This document shows positions 8,675 through 18,185 of a DNA stretch of 64,000 nt, piece by piece. The DNA is taken from positions 1,240,001 through 1,304,000 of the forward strand of contig NZ_JACWMW010000002.1 of assembly GCF_014773275.1 (NCBI RefSeq), written 5' to 3'. The notes beneath the pieces were generated by a model. That model searched no databases and had not been told where the DNA came from. It saw nothing but the letters and a program-made list of their open reading frames with translations. The position numbers and the translations under genes are program-made. The first letter of the stretch is position 1. Each line of letters begins with the position of its first letter. This DNA is from Mucilaginibacter rigui (GTDB lineage Bacteria > Bacteroidota > Bacteroidia > Sphingobacteriales > Sphingobacteriaceae).

Positions 8675-9709
8675 ATGTCGAAAAACAAGTTACCAACCAT
8701 AAAAGAAATAGCCAAGCGGCTTAATGTATCTGCATCAACCGTATCGCGGGCGTTGCATGATCATCCGAGCATTGGTTTGGTAACTACTATGCGGGTACAC
8801 AAGGTAGCCAAAGAGATTGGCTACGAGGCCAATAAAATGGCCATCTATTTTAAAGAACGAAAAACATACACTATAGGTGTTATTATCCCTGACCTTTCCG
8901 AACCTTTCTTCTCGGCCGCGTTAACCGGGGTGGAGGACGCCGCTGAAGCCAGCAACTATAATGTGATCATCGGGCAATCGCTTGATAATTTTGAGCGCGA
9001 GAAAAAGATAGTGGAGAACATGAAAGACCACCGTGTTGACGGCGTATTGGTATCGCTCACCAAAGAAACTTCGACGTATGAGCATTTCGACAGTCTGAAA
9101 AAATATAACATACCAGTAGTGTTTTTTGATAGAGTGCCTAATCGCAAAGACATTAATTATGTAGCATGTAACCTGGTATCGGGTATGTTGCAGGCTATAA
9201 CCAAACTCGTTGGCATAGGCCATACCCGTATTGGCCTTATAAACGGCCCGGCAAAGCTGGCTGCAACCCTGCAACGTTTAGAGATCTACTTCAGATGTTT
9301 AAAAGAAAATAACCTGCCGGTAGATCAGGATATTATTGTATCAACAACATTGGGCAAGGCCGATAACCTTAAGGCGATAAACAAACTCATCTCGCTTGAG
9401 GAATCGCCCACGGCTGTTATTGTATTTAACGATTACGTTTTGCTGGATTGTATAGCCGCGGTTAAAGCCGCCGGGCTTGTGGTAAATAAGGATATCAGCT
9501 TTATCAGCTTTGCTAACCTGCCCATTTGGGAATACATGGATAGCGTGCCACTTGCATCTATTGAACAGTTTGCCTATAAGCAATCATCTATGGCAGCGGG
9601 CTTTCTTTTCGATCTCATCAACAACGCAACAAAACCCAATGCAACAGAACTCCCGCTGTTGCAGCATATCATCGATTCGGAGATGATTGATTATACTCCT
9701 GCCAAATAA
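8675..9709 (+). CDS. LacI/GalR family transcriptional regulator of the PUL
   Basis: The 344-aa protein has the N-terminal helix-turn-helix (residues 7-27, PTIKEIAKRLNVSASTVSRA) with the hinge helix following at about 50-60, then a periplasmic-binding-protein-like sugar-binding domain starting at TYTIGVIIPDLSEPFF. It sits directly upstream of the SusC gene. Two arrays of LacI-type palindromes lie in front of the SusC gene and the kinase gene, and this is the only LacI-family protein in the window, so it is the natural reader of both arrays, responding to a sugar or sugar phosphate released from the PUL substrate. Use of a LacI protein instead of an ECF sigma/anti-sigma or hybrid two-component system is less common for SusC/D loci. 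The family is certain; operator assignment is inference. Confidence 0.93.
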   Translation: MSKNKLPTIKEIAKRLNVSASTVSRALHDHPSIGLVTTMRVHKVAKEIGYEANKMAIYFKERKTYTIGVIIPDLSEPFFSAALTGVEDAAEASNYNVIIGQSLDNFEREKKIVENMKDHRVDGVLVSLTKETSTYEHFDSLKKYNIPVVFFDRVPNRKDINYVACNLVSGMLQAITKLVGIGHTRIGLINGPAKLAATLQRLEIYFRCLKENNLPVDQDIIVSTTLGKADNLKAINKLISLEESPTAVIVFNDYVLLDCIAAVKAAGLVVNKDISFISFANLPIWEYMDSVPLASIEQFAYKQSSMAAGFLFDLINNATKPNATELPLLQHIIDSEMIDYTPAK

Positions 9710-9802
9710 TTATCTTTTGTTTTTAGGCAATGCTGCTAATTAAGGGTGTAATATGCCCCGAATAGCCAATAATAATCTGCTAATCAGCACGTAAGTGAAT
9801 TT

Positions 9803-9863
9803 TGCGCAACCGTTTGCGTAAAATAGAACAAACGTTTGCGTAAACCGTGCAAACGTTTGCGTA
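9803..9863. promoter_or_regulatory. Array of three LacI-type operators before the SusC gene
   Basis: Three near-palindromes fit the 18-bp consensus TACGCAAACGTTTGCGTA. Site 1 is at 9803-9820 (centre 9811/9812), site 2 at 9825-9842 (centre 9833/9834), site 3 at 9846-9863 (centre 9854/9855); site 3 contains the perfect 12-mer GCAAACGTTTGC. The centres are 22 and 21 bp apart, about two helical turns, so proteins would sit on one face of the DNA. The central CpG and GCAAA/TTTGC half-sites are typical of LacI/CcpA-type operators. The array begins 94 bp after the regulator's stop and ends 112 bp before the SusC ATG. A second array with the same spacing lies at 19861-19921. Confidence 0.8.
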
Positions 9864-9895
9864 GCTGTGTTTTCAATTCACGTTCTGGCCGCGCC

Positions 9896-9933
9896 CTTTC
9901 GTTAACAATAATTTTACATCACTTTTACAAATA
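9896..9933 (+). promoter_or_regulatory. Conserved core-promoter block of the SusC operon
   Basis: This stretch, starting CTTTCGTTA and containing CAATAATTTTACATCA, is nearly identical to 19954-19991 in front of the kinase operon. It lies 41 bp past the last operator centre in one copy and 42 bp in the other. The exact -33 and -7 boxes are not canonical, so only its conservation and position mark it as the likely promoter. Confidence 0.5.
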
Positions 9934-9975
9934 AGCAATTAACCATGCTAAAAACTATAAACTAACTTACACAAT

Positions 9976-12900
9976 ATGATCAGAAAACTTTTACTCATCT
10001 GTACTTGCGCTCTTTTGTTTTGCCTGCCGGGTTTCTCGCAAACCTTACCGGTAACAGGGCGCGTTGTAGCAGCGCTCGATAAGCAGCCAATGCCGGGCGT
10101 AACAGTGTCTGTTAAAGGCACTACCATTGGTGGCATGACAAACACTAACGGAGAATTCTCTTTAAATGTACCGGCAGGCAAAGCAACACTTGTTGTGCGT
10201 TTTGTTGGTTATTTGCCAAAAGAGGTAGCCGTAACTGCCGGCCAAACCAACATCCAGGTACAACTAGCCGAGGATGTGCAACAGCTTAACGATGTTGTTG
10301 TGGTTGGTTACACCAGCAAAAAACAAAACGAGCTAACCAGCGCGGTTACTGTGGTATCTGCTAACAAACTGAAGGATGTTACCGCTAACGATATTGGTAC
10401 CATGCTGCAGGGTAAGGTTGCCGGCTTAAACGTAGTTAACAGTTCGGGTGCGCCGGGTGCTGTAGCCGAGATAAGGCTGCGTGGTGTATCGTCTGTTAAT
10501 GCCAGCCAAAGCCCGCTTTTTGTGGTTGATGGTATAATTGGCGGTAATTATGACCCTAATGATGTGGAAAGCATTACCGTATTGAAAGATGCCGGTGCTA
10601 CCGCTTTATACGGTTCGCAGGCAAACGCGGGCGTTATCATTGTAACTACCAAAAGCGCCAAACAGGGCGAAACCAGGTTCGAGGCAAAAATCTCAACAGG
10701 TTTCCGTACTGCCGATTTTGGTAAGATGAACCTGATGAACAGCAACGAGCTGTACGATTACCAGAAAGAGTTTTACCGCGATTATATTGTAGGCGCACCA
10801 GATAACTCTTACAAGATAGATTTAGTGAAGTTTTACGCGGAACGCCCTTTATCGCTTCGCAACCAAAATTATAACTGGTCTAAAGAGTCGTTTAAATCGG
10901 CACCGGTGTATAACTTCTACCTGTCTGCCAGCGGCAAAACAGAAAAGAACGATTATTATGTAGGTGCATCATATTATAAAGAGAAGGGTACTTTTGTTAA
11001 CACAAACTTTGAGCGTGTTAACTTACGTGGTAATTCAACCTATCATTTCTCAAAAAAACTTGATGTAACCAACAACATCAACCTTAGCGCATCGCAAGGC
11101 AAAAGCTACGATTACATGGATGTGTATTACTCGTTCCTGAATATGCCGTGGGATAACCCATACGATGCCGCAGGTAACCCAATTTATGTAGATGGTAATT
11201 CTGCATTTAAATGGTGGTCGAGAGATAAAATAAACCCGCTTAACACCGTACAAAACTCCGATCACTCATATAAAGGGTTTAACGTAAACTATGATTTGGG
11301 TATCAACTACCGCATTACCAACTGGTTAACATTTGCCAGCACAAACAGGGTATCAGCATCGTTTGATAAAGGCACAAACTATGTATCGCCGGTTGCTGCG
11401 GGTACTTATCATGGCAAAGGTTACATTGATGAGCTAAACACCCTTAACTACGGTGTTATCAGCAACCAGTTATTTAAGTTTGATTTTAGATTAGGCGACC
11501 ACTCTATCAGCGGCTTTGTAGGCGGCGCGTTCGAAAGCAGCAAGAATGAATACTCCGGCGGATCTGGCCAGGGCTTGCCTGAAGGTTTAAAAGTGTTAAG
11601 TGTTGCATCTAACACACAACTGGTAAACGGCGCTAACAGTAAATATATCCTGCAATCATTAATATCGCAGGTAAACTATAATTATAAAGAAAAGTATTTC
11701 CTGTCGGGTTCATACAGGTATGATGGTTCTTCAAACTTTGCACCAAGTAAACATTACGGTGGTTTCCCATCAGTATCTGCAGCCTGGCTGGCCAGTAATG
11801 AAGAATTTTTATCAGATAACAGTGTTATCAATAACTTAAAAATACGCGGTAGCTACGGTATTACCGGTACGCAGGATATTGGCGCATCTCGCTACCTGGG
11901 GCTGTTCTCGTTAACTACACAATATAATTCACTGGTTGGCGCGGTACCTTACCAGTTAGCAAGCCCTAACCTTACCTGGGAGAGCAAACGCCAGATTAAT
12001 GCCGGTATCGATATCGGTTTATTTAAAAGGGTTAATTTAACAGTAGATGTTTACCGTAACGATACCAAAGACCTGTTGCTACAAGTATCTCAACCATTAT
12101 CAGTAGGTTTTGAGACCAAGTGGGAAAACGCGGGTAGCGTAATTAATAAGGGTATTGAGGTTGGTATCAATTCAACCAACATTAAAACGAAAGATTTTGA
12201 GTGGAATACTGATTTTACCATCAACTTTAACAATAACAAATTAGAGGGCTTCCCGTCAGATATCGTAAAGACGGGTTCATGGAGCATCTCGCAGATATAC
12301 CGCAACGGTGGTAACCTTTTTGAATTTTATATGCCAAAATGGTTAGGTGTTGATGCACAAACAGGCGCGCCGGTTTGGGAGAAAGTTATTTATAATACCG
12401 AAGGTAAAGCTGTAGCCCGCGAAAAAACATCAGACTATGCGCAGGCTACTATACAGGAAGTGGGTTCGGCGTTGCCTAAGTTTCAGGGTGGGTTTAACAA
12501 CAGTTTCAGGTATAAAAACTTTAACTTACGTGTAAGCACCTACTTTAACTATGGCAACAAAGTATTTAGTAACAACCTAAGGTTTATGATGAACGATGGC
12601 CACGAACCATATTACAACCAGATAAAGTTACCTGACGGTGCTAAAGTATGGAGCGGCCCGGGCGATACCCAGGCTACAGAGCCAAGCCCGCAAAACTCAG
12701 CTAACTCTACCGAAAACTCAACCCGTTACTTAAAAGATGGCAGCTATTTCACCATCAGGAACATTGCTTTTAGTTACACCCTGCCAACAGCATGGGCTAA
12801 CAAAATAGCTATGAAGGGCGTAAGTGTTGGTGTAACTGCCGATAATGTTGCTACGTTCTCTAATTTCTTAGGTCAGGATCCGCAAACTACTATTACCCCT

Positions 12901-12984
12901 AACAGCTTTTCAACACCGGGCGTTTCCGACTTTAAGTATCCAAACAACCGTCAGTATTTGTTAACCGTTAATTTCAATTTTTAA
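9976..12984 (+). CDS. SusC-like TonB-dependent outer-membrane transporter
   Basis: The 1002-aa protein has a signal peptide (residues 1-21, ending PGFSQ), a carboxypeptidase-regulatory-like domain at about 24-105 (VTGRVVAALDKQPMPGVTV to VRFVGYLPKEV), a plug with the SusC-typical motifs (LNDVVVVGY, MLQGKVAGLNVVNSSG, IRLRGVSSVNASQSPLFVVDG, SITVLKDAGATALYGSQ) and a long barrel ending in an aromatic strand (YLLTVNFNF). Length and ending are those of an intact SusC/RagA protein. With the SusD protein 29 bp downstream it imports glycan fragments through the outer membrane using TonB energy. It heads the first operon of the PUL behind the LacI operator array. Confidence 0.95.
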   Translation: MIRKLLLICTCALLFCLPGFSQTLPVTGRVVAALDKQPMPGVTVSVKGTTIGGMTNTNGEFSLNVPAGKATLVVRFVGYLPKEVAVTAGQTNIQVQLAEDVQQLNDVVVVGYTSKKQNELTSAVTVVSANKLKDVTANDIGTMLQGKVAGLNVVNSSGAPGAVAEIRLRGVSSVNASQSPLFVVDGIIGGNYDPNDVESITVLKDAGATALYGSQANAGVIIVTTKSAKQGETRFEAKISTGFRTADFGKMNLMNSNELYDYQKEFYRDYIVGAPDNSYKIDLVKFYAERPLSLRNQNYNWSKESFKSAPVYNFYLSASGKTEKNDYYVGASYYKEKGTFVNTNFERVNLRGNSTYHFSKKLDVTNNINLSASQGKSYDYMDVYYSFLNMPWDNPYDAAGNPIYVDGNSAFKWWSRDKINPLNTVQNSDHSYKGFNVNYDLGINYRITNWLTFASTNRVSASFDKGTNYVSPVAAGTYHGKGYIDELNTLNYGVISNQLFKFDFRLGDHSISGFVGGAFESSKNEYSGGSGQGLPEGLKVLSVASNTQLVNGANSKYILQSLISQVNYNYKEKYFLSGSYRYDGSSNFAPSKHYGGFPSVSAAWLASNEEFLSDNSVINNLKIRGSYGITGTQDIGASRYLGLFSLTTQYNSLVGAVPYQLASPNLTWESKRQINAGIDIGLFKRVNLTVDVYRNDTKDLLLQVSQPLSVGFETKWENAGSVINKGIEVGINSTNIKTKDFEWNTDFTINFNNNKLEGFPSDIVKTGSWSISQIYRNGGNLFEFYMPKWLGVDAQTGAPVWEKVIYNTEGKAVAREKTSDYAQATIQEVGSALPKFQGGFNNSFRYKNFNLRVSTYFNYGNKVFSNNLRFMMNDGHEPYYNQIKLPDGAKVWSGPGDTQATEPSPQNSANSTENSTRYLKDGSYFTIRNIAFSYTLPTAWANKIAMKGVSVGVTADNVATFSNFLGQDPQTTITPNSFSTPGVSDFKYPNNRQYLLTVNFNF

Positions 12985-13013
12985 GCAGGTCCCAGCCTAT
13001 TAAAATTAAGTAT

Positions 13014-14531
13014 ATGAAAAAGAGAATATTCACCATAATCGCACTTGTAGTTTTTGCCGCAAGCAGCTGTAAAAACTTAGATGTTAACCCAAGCGACGCT
13101 ATTAGCACGGGTACCATTGTTACTACCAGTGATGGTTTAACCAACGCCCTTAACGGGGCCTACGCTTTATTTAAAGACCATATAGAGTTTAATGGTTTGG
13201 TAGATCAGAATAATATGTACCTGCGCCAGTTCTATCACCTGAGCGATTTTGCCAGCGATGATATTGTTTGCGGCCAGGTAACTACCGATCCATTGTACTA
13301 CAGCTTTAGCCTTGGCCACTCGCCATCGCAGGGTAATACCCGTTACTACTGGTATATATCTTATAAGATCATCACCGGTGTAAATACGGTTATTGATGCG
13401 GTTGAAAAATCGGGCAAAACAGATGCAAAAACTAATCAACTATTAGGCGAGTGCTACTTTCTGCGCGCGTTCTGCCACTTTAACTTGGTAAGGTTATTTG
13501 GTAAACCATATAGTGTTGACCCTAATGCACCCGGTATTATACTGCGTACCAATTTAACCGATGATGCCAAAAAAGCGCGGTCGACAGTTAAAGAGGTTTA
13601 TGATTCGGTTATTGCTGATTCAGAAAAGGCAGCTACCTTAATGACCCAGCCACGTGGTGTGCAATATGCTTCGCAGGAGGCAGCATGGTCATTACTTGCA
13701 CGCGTTAATCTTTATAAAGAAGATAACGCAAAAGCTATTGAATGGTCAAATAAAGTGATCAACTCAGGTAAATTCACTTTAGCTACTAAAGCAACTTACC
13801 CGGCCTTATTTGCCAATGCCACAACTGCAAGCGAAACCATTTTCTGTGTAGCTTTTACAACGGTAGATGATTACGGTAAGTTTGGTTCTATCGCCTCTAT
13901 GATCTACTCAGATGGTAACTCGGGCTGGGGAGAAGAATATGCCTCATCATCATTACGCGCTGCAATGGCCCCGCATCCAGAGGATGTTCGCTGGTCATAC
14001 ATCGTTCCGGCAAAAGATGGCAGCGGGAATGTACAAAAGAAGAATGGTATTGAAATGTACTACATCAGCAAGTTCTCTTTTCAGGGCGGGTCGCCAAATT
14101 TAAGCTCCCCAATTATGTTCAGGATAGCAGAATTGTACCTGATACGTGCCGAGGCAGAAGCAAAAACAGGGGCAGCCCCTGCCGCGCTTGATGATGTGGA
14201 TGAGATCCGCAAAAACCGCGGATTGGAAGGCTCGCTTTACAACAAAGTTTTACCTGCGGGTAAAACTGCGTTAGATGTGGTGTTAGATGAAAAACGTATT
14301 GAGATGGCATTTGAAGGCCACCGTACTTATGATGTGTTCCGTAACAAACGTACCCTGAACAAGGCTTACTGGGGGTACCACCTGGCGGGTTTAAAAGAAA
14401 CCGACATTGACCTGTCAAAAACACCAACAGGTTACCCTAACCTAACAGTGCCATACACCAACCCACGTACGATATATTATATCCCTATTGATGAGGTGTT
14501 GAGCAATCCGTTAGCAACACAAAACCCATAA
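13014..14531 (+). CDS. SusD/RagB family surface glycan-binding lipoprotein
   Basis: The 505-aa protein has a lipoprotein signal with Cys19 (VFAASSC) and the SusD layout: N-terminal alpha-helical TPR scaffold with SDGLTNALNGAYALF, then GECYFLRAFCHFNLVRLFG at about residues 145-163, the middle EAAWSLLARVNLY, and the C-terminal block FRIAELYLIRAEAEA and LDEKRIEMAFEGHRTYDVFR. It caps the SusC barrel and binds the target glycan outside the cell. It is 29 bp behind SusC and 32 bp ahead of the next lipoprotein gene, so one transcript is likely. Sugar specificity cannot be read from the sequence. Confidence 0.95.
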   Translation: MKKRIFTIIALVVFAASSCKNLDVNPSDAISTGTIVTTSDGLTNALNGAYALFKDHIEFNGLVDQNNMYLRQFYHLSDFASDDIVCGQVTTDPLYYSFSLGHSPSQGNTRYYWYISYKIITGVNTVIDAVEKSGKTDAKTNQLLGECYFLRAFCHFNLVRLFGKPYSVDPNAPGIILRTNLTDDAKKARSTVKEVYDSVIADSEKAATLMTQPRGVQYASQEAAWSLLARVNLYKEDNAKAIEWSNKVINSGKFTLATKATYPALFANATTASETIFCVAFTTVDDYGKFGSIASMIYSDGNSGWGEEYASSSLRAAMAPHPEDVRWSYIVPAKDGSGNVQKKNGIEMYYISKFSFQGGSPNLSSPIMFRIAELYLIRAEAEAKTGAAPAALDDVDEIRKNRGLEGSLYNKVLPAGKTALDVVLDEKRIEMAFEGHRTYDVFRNKRTLNKAYWGYHLAGLKETDIDLSKTPTGYPNLTVPYTNPRTIYYIPIDEVLSNPLATQNP

Positions 14532-14563
14532 TTTAATTATCACACAGTAACATACATATTGAT

Positions 14564-15430
14564 ATGAAAAATTTAAAAGCTTATATGTTCATGCTATCGG
14601 TAGCCTTTACGTGTGCTGTATTCAGCTCATGTAAAAAGGATAACTACGTAGCAAAAACCGACCTGCTATACGATGTAGAGGTTGATGGCGCTACGGCAAC
14701 CTTTACTGTGAAAACAGAAGGTGTAACCGGTTACAAGTGGGATTTTGGTGACGGTACAACATCTACCGATGCTAAACCAACCCATACTTACCCGGGCAAA
14801 GGCAAATACGTACCAACCTTAACGGCATCTGTAAACGGTAAAAGTGTAGAAGCATCAACCGTGTTACGCATAGCCAAAACATCGCCGGTAAAGATCAATG
14901 ATAATACGTTGGACGATTGGGCCGCTGTTACCAAAGATGTTGTGCAGCTTGGGGCCAAAAAAGGCATTTTCAGAAATGTTAAGTTTGATTATGACGGTAA
15001 TTACATATACATGTATGCCGAAATGACCGGCAAAAAAGCAGACGGGGTTATATTTGATTTTTACATGGATTCTGACAATAACCCGGCCACGGGCCTGTTA
15101 ACCGGTACTTTTACCGATGGTGGTTACGATATACTGCTGGAAGGTCAACTGCTTACAGCAGGGGTGGATATATTTTATCACAATAGCGCAAATCAAAACG
15201 ATTTCTCGTTTGCCCAGCAATCAATTGCAGATGCCTATACAGTAGGCACGGTAAAAGAAGAAGCCGGTGTTGTGAAGTTTGAAATGCGTATTGCGCGTGG
15301 CAAACTTAAAGGCCTTACAGGCTCAGGTATGCGCATAGCCTTACAAGCCACCAAAAGCGATTGGTCGGTAACTTTAGGTAGCGCACCAGATGATGGTGGC
15401 CCGAGCTACTTCCTTGACATGAGTGAATAG
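14564..15430 (+). CDS. Surface lipoprotein with PKD and CBM9/DOMON-like domains (SusE/F position)
   Basis: The 288-aa protein has a lipoprotein signal with Cys23 followed by KKDN, a strong surface-export motif. Residues about 40-105 form a PKD domain (YKWDFGDGTTSTDAKPTHTY). Residues about 115-285 look like a CBM9/DOMON-type sugar-binding sandwich: LDDWAAVTKDVVQLG, then YDGNYIYMYAEMTG, FDFYMDSDNNPATG and FEMRIARGKLKG. It stands in the position of SusE/SusF behind SusD, so a role in holding the glycan at the cell surface is likely. The PKD plus CBM9-like combination is not the classic SusE fold. Domain calls are by motif pattern only. Confidence 0.8.
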   Translation: MKNLKAYMFMLSVAFTCAVFSSCKKDNYVAKTDLLYDVEVDGATATFTVKTEGVTGYKWDFGDGTTSTDAKPTHTYPGKGKYVPTLTASVNGKSVEASTVLRIAKTSPVKINDNTLDDWAAVTKDVVQLGAKKGIFRNVKFDYDGNYIYMYAEMTGKKADGVIFDFYMDSDNNPATGLLTGTFTDGGYDILLEGQLLTAGVDIFYHNSANQNDFSFAQQSIADAYTVGTVKEEAGVVKFEMRIARGKLKGLTGSGMRIALQATKSDWSVTLGSAPDDGGPSYFLDMSE

Positions 15431-15487
15431 GTTTAATTGGTTAATATCTGTTTTAAGCTGTAAGCAAAATATATATCGGGGCGCTTT

Positions 15488-16612
15488 ATGATAAAGAATT
15501 CAACTGCTGATCAATTGGCTAACGGGCGTTTAGTGTCGTTAGATGTTATGCGCGGCATGATCATGATACTGCTTTGCGGCGAAAGCTGCAGGCTTTATGA
15601 AGCAATAAAGCACATCGATCCGGCGAAGCCTATGAGCGGGCTGATCAACCAATTCTTTCATCATCCATGGCACGGGCTGCATTTCTGGGATTTAGTTCAG
15701 CCTGCATTTATGTTCATGGCCGGTGCCGCGATGTATATTTCTTACAGCCGTAAACTGGATAAAGGCCAAAGCTGGCAGGCAAACCTGCCGCATATATTAC
15801 TACGCAGCCTAAAGCTATTTATTTGCGGTGTAGCCCTGCATTGCTTTTATGCCGGCAAACCCGTTTGGGAACTTTGGAATGTGTTAACGCAGCTATCGTT
15901 CACTACTTTAGTGGCTTACCTTATCATAAGCAGGTCATACACCTGGCAGCTGGTATTTACTTTGGGTTTATTGATCCTTACCGAGGTTTTATACCGCACC
16001 ATACTGATGCCTGGCTTTGACCAGCCATTTGCGGAAGGGCATAACTTTGGTGCTTACGTTGATACCCTGCTTATGGGCAAAATAAACAGCGACGGGTGGG
16101 TAACTATCAACTGCATCCCAACCGCGGCACACACCATTTGGGGAGTGCTTGCAGGCAAGCTGCTTGTATCAAACAAAACCATAGCTTACAAAATAAAGGC
16201 TTTGGTTATAGCCGGCATTATCGCGCTGGTAATTGGTTTCGGGTTAGATCTGTCGGGCATTACACCTATTATCAAACGTATCAGCACAAGTTCATTTGCT
16301 TTTGCATCGGTAGGGTGGGTGTTGCTCATGCTGGCCGCCGTTTACTGGCTGGTTGATGTAAAGCGTAACACCAAATATGCCTGGGTATTCACTGTTGTGG
16401 GCATGAATGCCATCTTTATTTACTTGTTTTTTGAAACGGTAGGTGCGCAATGGGTTAACGCTAAAGTGGCCATTTTTACCGGCGATATGCTTCATCTTTT
16501 CCTGAATGTACCTATAGGGGCAGCAGCATTGGTATCTGCTATTGCCGCATTAATTGCCGAGTGGGGCCTGTGTTACTGGCTTTATAAACGAAACATCTTT
16601 TTTAAACTATAA
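15488..16612 (+). CDS. Membrane acetyltransferase of the HGSNAT/NagX (DUF5009) type
   Basis: The 374-aa protein has about ten membrane helices and the family opening NGRLVSLDVMRGMIMILL at residues 11-28, followed by FHHPWHGLHFWDLVQPAF, the conserved first-loop region of heparan-alpha-glucosaminide N-acetyltransferase-like proteins (COG4299), which move an acetyl group from cytoplasmic acetyl-CoA to the amino group of a hexosamine on the other side of the membrane. The next segment (FMAGAAMYISYSRK) also fits. NagX relatives sit in GlcNAc clusters of other bacteria. Inside this PUL it could acetylate free amino groups of galactosamine or glucosamine before uptake. Gene spacing (57 bp after, 11 bp before the neighbours) fits the SusC operon. 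The family is fairly sure; the substrate is inferred. Confidence 0.78.
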   Translation: MIKNSTADQLANGRLVSLDVMRGMIMILLCGESCRLYEAIKHIDPAKPMSGLINQFFHHPWHGLHFWDLVQPAFMFMAGAAMYISYSRKLDKGQSWQANLPHILLRSLKLFICGVALHCFYAGKPVWELWNVLTQLSFTTLVAYLIISRSYTWQLVFTLGLLILTEVLYRTILMPGFDQPFAEGHNFGAYVDTLLMGKINSDGWVTINCIPTAAHTIWGVLAGKLLVSNKTIAYKIKALVIAGIIALVIGFGLDLSGITPIIKRISTSSFAFASVGWVLLMLAAVYWLVDVKRNTKYAWVFTVVGMNAIFIYLFFETVGAQWVNAKVAIFTGDMLHLFLNVPIGAAALVSAIAALIAEWGLCYWLYKRNIFFKL

Positions 16613-16623
16613 AACCCTAAATC

Positions 16624-18171
16624 ATGATAAAAAAACTTACAGGATATGCCCTGAGCGTATCCCTTGCAGCCATACTGGTGTCTTCATCGTGTAAGGATAA
16701 AGACGCTAACCTTGTAAACGTTGAAAAGGTAAACGTAACTTATACCGAAAGCGGGGAAGATTTCCCCAACCCCGAGCGTGGGTTTTACCGCTACTCGGAG
16801 GTGCATTCAAGCAACTACACCGTATTAAACGAAGCCGAGTTGAAGGCCTACCGTTCGCCGCAATCTATAGAAACAGCCAATTACCAGGTGGCAAGTACGC
16901 TGGTATTCAGGTATTATATTTTAGATGATGTGGTTAACAAGGCTATTTCAGCATCGTTCTTAACCAACCTAAAAAAGGATTTTGATGCCGCACGTGCTGC
17001 GGGTGTTAAGCTTATCCCCCGTTTTGTATATACCGCTACGGCAAAACCGGGCAACTGCCCCGAAGGTTTTATTTGTCCGCTCTATGGCGATGCACCTAAA
17101 GCTATTATCCTTAGTCATATCGCACAGTTAAAACCATTGCTGCATGATAATGCCGATATTATTGCCTGCGTGCAATTAGGCTTTATTGGTGTATGGGGCG
17201 AGCAATACTACAGCGACTTTTTCGGCGATGCTTCTCCAAACGCGGCACAAGGTAAACTGCTTGACCAAAACTGGAAAGACAGGATAGAAGTAATCAAAGC
17301 CATGCTGGATGCCGTACCTGCCGACAGAATGATACAATTGCGTTACCCACAATTAAAGCAACGTTACATTTATGGTGTTAACGCGCTGCTAACCTCTGCA
17401 CCATTAACAGAAAGCGGCGCTTTCAGCGAAACTGATATCGCCCGTTTAGGCTACCATAATGATTGCTTTATGGCCAGCAGCAATGATTTTGGCACGTATG
17501 AGGATTATGGCAACAGCGCAACTCCGCGCACATCTGACGGCACCGTGCTAAACACCCTTAAAGATTACTTTAAAGCCGACAGTAAATTTGTAGTGGTTGG
17601 CGGCGAAACCTGCTCTGACGATTACAGCCCAACCAACGATTGTGAACCTGCCGGTAAGATCCAGGCTGAGTTTGCCGCATTGCATTACAGCTTCATTAAC
17701 GCCCATTACAATACTGCAGTTAATAACGACTGGCAGGACGGTGGCTGTATGGATAACATTAAACGTAACCTGGGTTACCGTTTTGTTTTACAAAGCGCAG
17801 TATTGCCCGATAATGTTGTTAAAGGCACTAACATGACCATTACCCTGAATATTACAAACCGTGGTTATGCCTCGCCATATAATAAACGCCCTGCCCAGTT
17901 GCTGTTGCGCAATACCAAAACCGGAGAAGTGAAATCGATAGACCTGGCGGCAGATGTACGCAGATGGTATAGCGGCGATGTAAAAGTTACTGAAAGTGTA
18001 GCTATCCCTGCTGATTTCCCTGCCGGCGATTATGAGATGCTGCTTAACCTGCCCGATGCCTACGCGAGTATTGCCAAAAGGCCCGAGTTTAGCATTCGCT
18101 TAGCCAACAATAATGTTTGGGAAGCTGCTACAGGGTACAATAAGTTAAACCACACTATAAAAGTAAATTAA
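16624..18171 (+). CDS. DUF4874/DUF4832 lipoprotein, candidate glycoside hydrolase
   Basis: The 515-aa protein has a lipoprotein signal with Cys23 followed by KDKD, so it is probably on the cell surface. Residues about 45-320 match DUF4874: the opening PNPERGFYRYSEVHSSNYT, then TLVFRYYILDDV, AARAAGVKLIPRFVYT, LGFIGVWGEQYY and MIQLRYPQLKQRY, the strand/helix alternation of a TIM barrel with several conserved acidic residues at strand ends. Residues about 330-515 match DUF4832 and end in a beta-sandwich (LNITNRGYASPYNKRPAQL). No activity is established for the pair that I can name. Placement between the acetyltransferase and GH31, plus surface location, makes it a candidate endo-acting enzyme or binding protein of the PUL. 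Confidence 0.8.
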   Translation: MIKKLTGYALSVSLAAILVSSSCKDKDANLVNVEKVNVTYTESGEDFPNPERGFYRYSEVHSSNYTVLNEAELKAYRSPQSIETANYQVASTLVFRYYILDDVVNKAISASFLTNLKKDFDAARAAGVKLIPRFVYTATAKPGNCPEGFICPLYGDAPKAIILSHIAQLKPLLHDNADIIACVQLGFIGVWGEQYYSDFFGDASPNAAQGKLLDQNWKDRIEVIKAMLDAVPADRMIQLRYPQLKQRYIYGVNALLTSAPLTESGAFSETDIARLGYHNDCFMASSNDFGTYEDYGNSATPRTSDGTVLNTLKDYFKADSKFVVVGGETCSDDYSPTNDCEPAGKIQAEFAALHYSFINAHYNTAVNNDWQDGGCMDNIKRNLGYRFVLQSAVLPDNVVKGTNMTITLNITNRGYASPYNKRPAQLLLRNTKTGEVKSIDLAADVRRWYSGDVKVTESVAIPADFPAGDYEMLLNLPDAYASIAKRPEFSIRLANNNVWEAATGYNKLNHTIKVN

Positions 18172-18185
18172 TACCGCTGTTATAC

